Assembly: GCF_018991925.1 (NCBI RefSeq)
Contig: NW_024737068.1
Span: 1,697,560-1,761,559 of the forward strand
DNA length: 64,000 nucleotides
Source: Homarus americanus
Lineage: Eukaryota > Arthropoda > Malacostraca > Decapoda > Nephropidae
Direction of reading: 5' to 3'
The notes below the pieces were generated by a model that searched no databases, had not been told where the DNA came from, and was given only the letters and a program-made list of their open reading frames with translations. Positions 11,440-21,000 of this stretch are shown in pieces (within the stretch, counting starts at the first letter, position 1; every line of letters begins with the position of its first letter). Made by a program: the position numbers and the translations under genes.

Positions 11440-13403
11440 TACCACACTTTTTATACTTACAAAGGGTAGCTGCCACCACCCAGACTTTTCATTATATAAC
11501 ATAACTCATGGAAAGTTTTTGGGTAGTGTGGTAGATGTATAGGCACGTGAGTAAGTACTATTTTCTGGGAACCAATGTTTAGAAGGAGTAGAGTGGTGAT
11601 ACTAGTAGATTACTAATTCAATATTTATTAACACAGTGAGTGAATAAGATGCATCTTAGATTCACCCAGACAAAACAGAACCGCAATTAACTTATTAAGT
11701 CATCAAACACTTCAAGAACTTATTACCTCATTAAACATCTCCAAATACTTATTACTTCATTAGACAATTGTGGTATTATTACCTTGACAAATGAGATTCC
11801 GTAACTATTATTCACAAGATATCACTGGACCCTCAGGTCTTACTTTAACAAGTAACAAATTGCCTCTTCAATTCTTGGGTAGAACATTATACTCTCAGGC
11901 TATTCTTTCATGGTCACTACCGACGAATACATAACACACTGGACAACTCCACAATTAAAGTAACATACAATGCCTCCTGTTAGTTCGCAAGGAACAACCT
12001 GGTACCTGGTACCTTTAACTCTCATTCAGTGGTTCAATACTTAACCTGGGATGACTATATTTCTGCTAGTCCTCCCCAAGCATGGATATTAATACGGCTT
12101 CATACATATAACCAAGAACAGTAGATAGACCATGATCATACGATGGAGTCAGTGGGCCAAAGTTGTTTACAGGCTCGTTCGCTAGCTCGGAGCGCCTGGC
12201 CCGGGAAAGGTTGACTGGTGGCGGCGGGCCATGGTGTCTGCCAAGGAATCTCGCCCTGGGATTCTAATCTCGCCACCTTAAAGACATCCTTCGAGAGACA
12301 TCGTGCCATAGGCGGCTCCTGAACCTCAGGAGTGTTGCTAACCCCCACAACAGCGTCTGGAGACGTGGAGAAGAAATCACAGAGGGAGTTGAATATTTAA
12401 CTTCACTATACGAACATACGTCTGGCACCGGTCCAGACGATAGCTCGATCTCTACTTTACTCGACTCAATTGGCAGGGAAGTTATTATGTTAAAACATGA
12501 ACACTGATATTCACAAAAGTGACTAAGTTAAGCTGAATTAATATGGCGGCGTGGAACACACGTGAACATACCTGGAGACGTGGAGAAGAAATCACGGAGA
12601 GAGTGATTTCCGCTCGCGCGCCGGCATATATACGGGCCTGAGGGCATATCCCTACTAGAAAGACTAATTTTACTAAGAATAGGCCCTCTATTCAAAGTAA
12701 TCGTTGGACACCTAGCTGTGACCGTCAGTGTCACAGATCAGGCTAATTTTCTACATCTATATTTATGATCTAATCTGAGATTGAGTTTGTCAGTAAAGAG
12801 GTGAAATGGAGTTATATATGCGTTCTCAACTCTATTGGCCTGACAGCAAACCACATCCCGGGTCAAACGGCCGTTAAGTCTTGGAGAATTTTGAGTTTGA
12901 CAGGAACTGTTCAGGAGATTAATGACTTTCTTAAATAGACAACTGACACTAACTAAACTGATGTTTGGGCGACAAAATAATGTAACTTCAGTTGCGATCA
13001 GAAACTCATGGGTATCCCCACGGACGACATAAAATACGCCACTCTAGCTGGCCAACTCGACACTCACTTACTTGACACGTCTTACTAACAATAAGGACAG
13101 TTGAAGCGTTCAACACCACTTACAATGGATCTTGAATGTTCCAACTAGACATATCTAAGTTGACTCAAAACAAGGGTGTTCTCTCTAACATTCAAATTCA
13201 TTTTATAGAGAGGTTGGTTTCAGTAAGTCAGAGAAAATGGGATAACGGAGGACTGATGTGTCTTGAAGTGATGAGAAAACGGACTCCTCAGATGGAGGAC
13301 TCAAAATAAAAGCAGAGTTACATGTTTTGTGGGCTATTGAGCGTAATATGAATCATTTGATTTTGGCGCTAACTGACGTGTATGACCGTGGTCGTTACAG
13401 TGG
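11440..13403 (-). mobile_element. Long LTR-like element (family X), diverged copy
   Basis: Read on minus it begins near 13403 with TGTAACGACC, close to the TGTCATGATC start of the family X copy at 46404-47898. Both then share a TGATTCATATTAC stretch. It has a TATATA motif (12624-12633), a direct repeat that looks like a donor/acceptor pair (12570 and 12357) and an AATAAA around 11615. Near its end a GGTGGCAGCT segment matches the other copy. There is no protein frame. The outer end near 11440 and any target duplication are unresolved, and a complete LTR is inferred, not proven. Confidence 0.5.
12357..12633 (-). promoter_or_regulatory. Candidate TATA promoter and short intron in family X element
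   Basis: On the minus strand a TATATA core (plus 12624-12633) lies about 55 bases before CTCCAG followed by GTATGT, a good splice donor at 12570. The 22-base sequence before that donor, TTTCTTCTCCACGTCTCCAG and flanks, recurs ending at 12357, where its pyrimidine tract and CAG make a good acceptor. This would give a 214-nt intron. No transcript evidence is available. Confidence 0.4.
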
Positions 13404-14073
13404 TTGTTATAATCATGGTCGTGGTTGTTATAATTATCATGATCGTGGTAATTATAATCATGGTCGTGGGTGTTATAATCATGGTCGTGGTTGTTATAAT
13501 CATGGTCGTTGTTGTTATAATCATGGTCGTTGTTGTTATAATCATGGTCGTGGTTGTAATAATCATGGTCGTGGTTGTCATAATCATGGTCCTGGTTGTT
13601 ATAATCATGGTCGTGGTTGTTATAATCATGGTCGTTGTTATAATCATGGTCGTGGTTGTTATAATCATGGTCGTGGTTGTTATAATCATGGTCGTGGTTG
13701 TTATAATCATGGTCGTTGTTGTTATAATCATGGTCGTGGTTGTTATAATCATGGTCTGGTTGTTATAATCATGGTCCTGGTTATTAATCATGGTCGTGGT
13801 TGTTATAATCATGGTCGTGTTGTTATAATCATGGTCGTGTTTGTTATAATCATGGTCGTGGTTGTTATAATCATGGTCGTGGTTGTTATAATCATGGTCG
13901 TTGTTGTTATAATCATGGTCGTGGTTGTTATAATCATGGTCGTGGTAATAATCATGGTCGTGGTTGTTATAATCATAGTCGTGGTTGTTATAAGCATGGT
14001 CGTCGTTGTTATAATCATGGTCGTGGTTGTTATAATCATGGTCGTGGTTGTTATAATCATGGTCCTGGTTATT
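13395..14073. repeat. 21-bp minisatellite, array 2
   Basis: About 31 copies of the unit used in array 1 (GGTCGTGGTTGTTATAATCA plus T), with more GTTG and CCTGG variants and several shortened units. A 261-codon frame runs through it as NHGRGCY repeats followed by MVVVVII after a length change, as expected for a repeat and not a protein. It starts exactly at the outer end of the LTR-like element. Confidence 0.95.
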
Positions 14074-14687
14074 AGGTACTGTAAGTATCTAGTATACTAT
14101 AGGAAGGAATAGAATAAAGGTGAGAATAATTAGTTAAAGAAATATTCGCCATAAGGTGAGGTTAAAATCACAAGAAAAAAAATATGAATCACCGATGATC
14201 ATTCCGAGATTTTGAAGAGAAGTGACCATGATTCTGGTTAGATTAGTCACCATCTGCTTAAGTCATCACCTGTGTTAAGTCATCATAGTCATCATCTACG
14301 TTAGTCAGTTTTAGGCCCATCTCACATGACTGACCGACCATCGATGTTCTTTCCGAAAGAGGGTGTTAGTTTTCAATGCTTCTTATTATTTACGCTGGTG
14401 GATGTAAGACCAGCTACCTTTACTGACGCAGCTATGGTCAATTTGGTGTTGTTCTTCTTTGTAAATGCCTGCTAATCTGTCTCAAGTCTATCCGTCCTTT
14501 CTATTGCCATCCCAACTGTCTGTTCGTCTGCGTGGTGTTTGACTGTAAGCCCGTCTGTACTCTTTGTCATCAAATCTGTCTGTCTTATCCGTTGTTGGCG
14601 TGTGTCTGCCTGTTTGTCTAATGTGAACCAGTCAGTCAGCTGTCTGTATGTCTGTCTGTCATGTTAGTTGCCACATTGTCTATTTGT
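14074..14687. other. No gene recognised
   Basis: Unremarkable sequence, with TCTG-rich degenerate repeat between about 14460 and 14680. No ORF or RNA gene is supported. Confidence 0.5.
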
Positions 14688-14691
14688 GCAT

Positions 14692-15447
14692 TGTTACGAC
14701 CGTGTCGTATTTTTTCTTTTTTTTATATATAACATGCTCCCATGTTCCATATTATTCCTGTAATGATGTGTTAAATTTACTATTATATATTCTAGTCACC
14801 TTACCCTGTGCTGTTAAGGTTTTACTGTCATTATTTGTTCAAGCCCATCTTATTTCTTTATTTGTATTGTAACCAGCATTCTTTGTTCTTTAACGACTAT
14901 CTGCATCGTTAAACGACCCACCGGCGGGTCGCGTGGCGGGAGCCGACCTTATATATAGGACCCACCAACTGACTTGAGTCAGTTCAGTCCTTTTGTCATA
15001 CAGTACACATCCTTTGAGTGTCACTTGTTACTTAAACTTAATTTATTTGTGTTGTTCCTGTCGCCACCAATGTGGTATATCTATGTGAGTACCTATTTAT
15101 GTCTCTGTGTCCATCAGTATTTGCCTAGTTGTATTCAAGTAATTCAGTGTTTCACGTTAGTTAATTTCAGTGATAGTTTTTACATGTTTATGCAGTGTTA
15201 ACGTAATCCAATGCTTTATTTTTATTCTTTTGATGTTTCGATGTTTTGTATCACTTGTGTCTTAAAAGTTTCGATGTGAATCAATTTGTTGTGACAGCCT
15301 ACGAGGCTCTTTATTGTGTTAATATTTAATCAATTAAATTCTTAAAGGTTTACTTTATTTATTTTTATTCTCTTTTAATTTACTTCACTTTTTGTTTGGT
15401 TACGCCTAGAACCTGGATATTTAAGTAAATTAAGAGACGGCGTAACA
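14692..15447 (+). mobile_element. Solo LTR, Ty3/Gypsy type
   Basis: A 756-bp unit begins TGTTACGACC and ends GGCGTAACA, an inverted-ended TG...CA structure. It is flanked by GCAT at 14688-14691 and 15448-15451, a 4-bp target duplication. TATATATA at 14950-14957 is a plausible promoter, with CAGTTCAGTC about 30 bases downstream as a possible start. No internal coding region adjoins it, so it looks like the product of recombination between two LTRs. Orientation is taken from the TATA position. Confidence 0.82.
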
Positions 15448-15451
15448 GCAT

Positions 15452-15654
15452 GTATGAATCTGTTTATTTGTGTCAACCTCCTGTCTGTTTCACTGTCTAG
15501 TTTCACCCTGTGTAGTCATGTCTGTCTGTCTGTATGTATGTGTCTGTTATCTTTGTCTGTCTATCTGTCTGTCTTTCTGTGTGTCCTTGAATCTGTCTGT
15601 ATTATGTCTTGTGTTTGTCCGCTTCTCTCTCTCTCCATTTTTATCCGTTCTATC

Positions 15655-15732
<78 letters not shown>
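15452..15732. repeat. TCTG-rich repeat followed by TA microsatellite
   Basis: Degenerate TCTG/TGTC repeat from about 15480 to 15610, then (TA)n from about 15660 to 15732. Frames through it are hydrophobic low-complexity strings. Confidence 0.85.
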
Positions 15733-15735
<3 letters not shown>

Positions 15736-16512
15736 CACTACTCATCATATTTAGCACTGTTTCTTCCTTATTAAATAGGTGATTTTAATATGATATTCTG
15801 GGAACTTTAAAAAACACATCCCTCCTTTCATACCTCCACCTCTCACTATTCCTCTCTCCCATCTCCTTTCCTTGCTCGCCTCTTAAGGATAATACTGTTT
15901 CTTCTCCTTCTCTTCTCCCTTTCTATCTTCTCCATGCATTCCTGTCATTATCTTTTTATCTCTTCTCCTTTTCCATGTACTGTACAGTCAGCCACAGGAA
16001 TAAGTATACAGTACACAGTAGCCTCGTAAGGTCCGAAAATGCTCTGGTAACGTTGAAACTGCCCATCCAGATGCATGATGAAACTCAGCTCCCTCCCACC
16101 TGTTATCTCTAACTATTTTCTGTTTCCTCTTCATTTTTTCTTATATTTACTCATCTTCCATGCTTTACTAATCCAAACAACATTAAAAAAAAAAGTAGGC
16201 TAAGAGAAAAAGTGGGGAGAGGAGGGAGCCGTACAATAACTGCAATCGTCCTGCTGGCAGACAGCGTACAGCGACATCTTTTGCCAGCGTAAATAAAATC
16301 GTTAATTAATGCCTTCCTAAAGAAACCATTGACCAGGTTTTTTTTTCACTCTACGAATTTTTTGCGATTTTTCCACCAAATTTGATGAAAAACGATTGTG
16401 CGGTTTCGGCTGCCCAGAACAGATACACGTACGGCTAGTCCTATACTATATTAGATAATAATTATTAGTGACACCGGCAGACAATAATACTGGTGAGACT
16501 ATTAGCTAACCA
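15733..16512. other. No gene recognised
   Basis: Mixed sequence without a supported gene. At 16262-16280 it repeats the GACAGCGTACAGCGACATC motif that precedes the 21-bp array at 10415-10435. Confidence 0.5.
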
Positions 16513-17632
16513 CGGTGTCTTAGTGAAGGGTGGTATGGTGTAGTGTGGTGTAGTATGGTGTAGTTTGGTGTGTGTGGTGTAGTGTGCTGTGGTGTGTGTG
16601 GTATGGTGTAGTGTGGTGTGTCTGGTGTAGTGTGATGTGTGTGGTATTGTGTGGTGTGCTGTAGTATGGTGTAGTGTGGTGTGTGTGTGGTGTAGTGTGC
16701 TGTGTGTGGTGTGTGTGGTATGGTGTAATGGTGTGTGGTGTAGTGTGGTGTAGAGTGGTGTTGTGTGTGTGGTGTGGTGTGTGTGGTATGGTGTGGTGGT
16801 GTGTGGTGTGGTATGATGTGTGGTGTGGGGTCGTGTGGTGTGGTGTGGTGTGGTGTGTGGTATGGTGTGGTGTGGTGTGTCTAGTGTGGTGTGATGTGTG
16901 TGGCATTGTGTGGTGTGGTGTGTGTGTGTGGTGTGTGTGTCGTGTGTGTGTGGTGTGGTGTGTGTGTGTGGTGTGGTGTGTGTGTGTGTGTGGTGTGGTG
17001 TGTGCGGTGTGTGGTGTGTGGTGGTGTACTGTGGGTGTGTGGTGTGGTGTGTGTGGTGTGGTGTGTGTGGTGTAGTGGGTGTGGCGTGTGTGGTGTGATG
17101 TGGTGTGTGTTTGGTGTGTGTGGTGTGGTGTGGTGTGTGTGGTGTGGTGTGTTTGGTGTGGTGTGGTGTGTGTGTGTTGTGTGTGATGTGCTGTGTGTGT
17201 GTAGTGTGTGTGGGTGTGGTGCATGTGGTATGGTGTGTGTGGTGTTGTGTGTGGTGTGGTGTGTATGTGGTGTGTGTGTGGTGTGGTGTGTGTGCTGTAG
17301 TGTGTGTGTGTGTGTGTTGGGTGGTGTGTGTGTGTGTGTGGTGTGCTGTGTGATGTGATGTTGTGTGTGTGTTTGGTGTGGTGTGTGGTGTGGTGTGTGT
17401 GCTGTAGTGTGTGTAGTGTGTGTTGGGTGGTGTGTGTGTGTGTGTGGTGTGCTGTGTGATGTGATGTTGTGTGTGTTTGGTGTGGTGTTGGTGTGGTGTG
17501 TGTGTGTGGTGTGTGTGTGTGTGGTGTGTGGTGTGTGTGGTGTAGTGTGTGTGGTGTGGTGTGTATGGTGTGGTGTGTATGTGGTGTGTGTGGTGTGGTG
17601 TGTGTGGTGTAGTGTGTATGGTGTGTGTAGTT
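16513..17632. repeat. GTGTGGTGTA-type minisatellite upstream of polycystin-like copy 1
   Basis: More than 1.1 kb of strand-asymmetric GTGTG, GTGTGGTGT and TAGTGTG units with C interruptions. It ends at 17632 in the sequence that also starts the unique flank of copy 2, so its last part lies inside the duplicated segment. Open frames here are histidine/threonine or valine/cysteine strings and are rejected. Confidence 0.93.
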
Positions 17633-18039
17633 TCCAGGAAGAACATAAGGGCAGTACCAGGAAATAAGAACAATGAGCCGAGTTGAGCCGTAATGGTGGT
17701 ACGGTAAGAGGAACTCCCTTCATTACGGCCAAAACCTAACCTAACCTAACTTAACCTTATTCGTATTTTCGGTGTTTAGTATGTGATGACTGCTCTTGAA
17801 GGTTAGGTCAGGTTTTCAATGCCTGTATATTTGGGAATTTGGGAAGGGGGGGTCACATCTCCATAATGACTCATTTACTCCGGAAACGAAGGTCAGGTTC
17901 TCTTGAAACAACACACAATACACAAAGAAAACTTATTTTGGTTAGTAGTTTACGTGGTCGACAAGAAAACGAATTGATACCCTTATTTAATTAAATAATT
18001 TTTATATTTTTATATTTTTTTATTTTTTATTTTTTTATT
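17633..18039 (+). promoter_or_regulatory. Upstream region of polycystin-like copy 1
   Basis: This 400-bp interval is almost unchanged in copy 2. It holds a CCTAACCTAACCTAAC run (about 17735-17750), which matches the arthropod telomeric pentamer, and an AT-rich tract just before the ATG. I see no clear TATA box or initiator, so only the position supports a promoter role. The ATG at 18040 has A at -3. Confidence 0.4.
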
Positions 18040-21000
18040 ATGAAAACTTTAGTGTTATTGTTGGTACAGACGGCGGTTGTGTACGTGGTGGCGCCGACAC
18101 TACACAGCTGTACCCTCTCACCCACCACGGGCGTGGCGTACCGTACGGTGTTTGAGGTGCAGTGTGACGGGTCGAGGGACGGCCAACTGACCTACACCTT
18201 GTACTACGCCAGCTCACCCGACAAAGATGCTCTCCTCCTGCCGGCCTACCGCGGCTCCTCCCCCAACGCCGCCGGGATAGTTCTGCCCTCTGGTGAACAA
18301 TGGTTGACGGTCACGGTGGAGAACAGCGACCACACGACCACAAGCGTCCCCGTCGCCCAAGTTAACCTCACGTCTAACCTGCTATCTGTGAGTGAGCTCC
18401 AACAGGCCATCCAGAACATAAAAGATCTGGTCAAGCCGCGCATGGAGTACTACAATGCCCTCATCAAGGCCCACTTGGTGCTCCGTGCCCTCAACGAGCT
18501 TTCCGAGGAAGATAAGGAGATAGTTAACATGAAGACTACACTACTGGACTTGGTGTACGAACAATTACACGTCAAGGTCAAAGACCAGTTGGACTTCGCA
18601 GAAAGTATGTTGGTGAAGGGCACTTCAGTCAGTATAATCATTCCGGTTAGCAGGCGATTCGCTCAGCTTGCTAGTAACTCCCGCATAGGCTACAGGCAAT
18701 TTCTCTTCATGCACGAGCTCGAGCAGGTCGTGGTGAGTTTCCTGCGGGTGTATGGACGAATATTGGTAGAAAAAAAGAACAGCGAGGTTGTGCTTTTCGG
18801 TGTTTCGCGAAAAATTAAAATTGAAGATATCATCCACAAATCTATAAGGGATATAGTGTACCTACAGTCGTTGATGCGTCCTGCTGGGGAGGTGACGACA
18901 ATTACCACCCCTCACGTGACGCTCTCTACGTGGAAAGCGTTGCCGGGGATGAGCGTGTCGCCTACACTGAACTTGAGCGGAATATTGGTGGAACTTCCCC
19001 AGGCGATGGTCAACGCCACAGAGACCCGCCTCATCAGTGCTGCCCACTCACCCCACATCTTTATAGGGCCTCCTAGTCCAAGCCATCAAGCTGGGGAATA
19101 TTCTTCGGGATTTTTAGATTTCACTGTGGCGGGTATGGAAAACGTGAGCAGCAATACCCTCTTCAGGCATTGGTTCCCTCGCTCACTGTCAGCCCCTGAC
19201 CCGACTGTGGAGTTCATCCTGGCCGGTCCTCTGGTGTGTACCGGCGCCTCTTCGTGTGGCTGGACGCCCTCCAATTCCTCAGGCCCAATTAGCCTACTAG
19301 TGCTAGGTCGCCAGGACATTCTCGTTACAATATCTACCATAGACAATAGTACGCTTGGCTCACCGCCTCCCGTGCTCCACGTTATGTTGTCAGAGCGTGG
19401 AGTAGTGGGCCAAGTTGATCTCCCTCTCAATGAAACCAAACTTTTGTATCGAGGCGTTAAGATTAAGCCAGTGTCCTCCATACCTCATGCTGACTCCTAT
19501 CAGTTTTTACTGAAGAACATAGTTGATTTTAGTAGGAATATCAGCATGAGGGTCAAGTTTAACACTAGTTCCTTGGGCGAGGCCTGTAGTGACTGCCCCG
19601 GCAACTATACTGTGTTGATGGATGTGAGGGTGGAGAGGAAGACTGCCCTCTGCTCCACCTACTACCCCCCTGAGGACCGATACATCGCCTTCATCAACAA
19701 GTGTATTTCGTTCCCTGAGGAAGACTCATCAGTCACTTGTGAGTGTGAAGGCTCTGGCATCTTCACCACTATGGTTGGAGTACCCCCAACCGTTATGGTA
19801 ACCGGGGTGCCTGTGGGCGGAGCCCTCGCAAAAGCGGTGCCCGTGACAGGAGTGCCCATGATCGGGGATCCCGATAAACCTGTGAGCTTGAGTGGGGTGC
19901 CTGTGACCGGCATCACTATGAGCCGGCTGCCCATGAGCGGGAATCTCGTGACCGGTGTGCCCGTGATAGGTGAACACGTAACTGGGGTGCCCATGACCGG
20001 GGTGCCCATGAGCGGGGAACTCGTGACTGGGGTGCCCGTGACAGGTGAACACGTAACCGGGATGCCCATAACTGGAGTGCCCGTGAGCGGGGAAATCGTG
20101 ACCGGGGTGCCTGTGACAGGTGAGCATGTAACCGGCGTACCCATAACTGGTGTGCCCGTGACAGGTGAGCACGTAACTGGGGTGCCCGTGACCGGCGTCG
20201 TCTTGAGTGGGGTGCCCGTAAGTGGGGAACCCGTGACTGGTGTGCCCGTGACTGGTGAGCCCGTGACTGGGGTGCCTGTGACCGGCGTCGCCTTGAGTGG
20301 GGTGCCCGTAAGTGGGGAACCCGTGACCGGTGTGCCCGTGACTGGTGAGCCCGTGACTGGGGTGCCTGTGACCGGCGTCGCCTTGAGTGGGGTGCCTGTA
20401 AGTGGGGAACCTCTGACCGGGATGCCCGTGACCGGTATCACCATGACTGGAGTACCCATAACCGGTGAGCTCGTGACCGGAGTGCCTGTGACCGGTGAAT
20501 CCGTGACCGGAGTGCCTGTGACTGGTGTGCCCTTGACCGGTGAGCCCTTGACAGGGATATCCATTAATGGCGTCACCGTGACCGGGATGCCCGTGACCAG
20601 TGAGCCCGTAACCGGTGAGCCCGTGACCGATAAGCCCGTGACCGATAAGCCCGAGACCAGGGAACCTGTAGCCAGGGAGTGCAACAAAGCTCCGCAGGTC
20701 TTTATGTATGTATTAGTATTGGTAATATTGGTTGGAGTCGCCGCTGCCATTGTCTCAGACTACTGTGATCGACCTAAGGTGGAGCCGCTAACAGATCCAC
20801 ACCTCAACCATCTGGAGTATCAGTATAATGTGTTTGTATACACATCGCTGCTCAAGTGGTTCCCGGGAACGTCATCCAATATTGGCATTCACCTAAAAAG
20901 TGATACCTATGGTACCGAGAAAAACTTTGTGCAAAACCCGGGTGTACAGTTTGGCCAGATGGTGCACGTTGTGGTCTGTACAGGTCACCCGACTGGTAGG

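Noticed and set aside
13327..14112. 261-codon NHGRGCY-repeat frame resembling a glycine/tyrosine-rich structural protein
   Set aside because: It has no signal peptide or unique sequence, the frame changes register inside the array, and the same unit elsewhere gives several competing frames.
16465..17732. Histidine/threonine/proline-rich 402- and 283-codon minus frames, and similar frames at 40937-41700
   Set aside because: Products of the GT-rich minisatellite read on the other strand; the second one also fuses repeat to a LINE fragment.
19662..20750. Antisense 362-codon frame in the polycystin-like gene (and 43629-44732 in copy 2)
   Set aside because: It coincides with the 15-bp repeat and has repeat-derived content only. 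The sense frame has a signal peptide, domains and helices.
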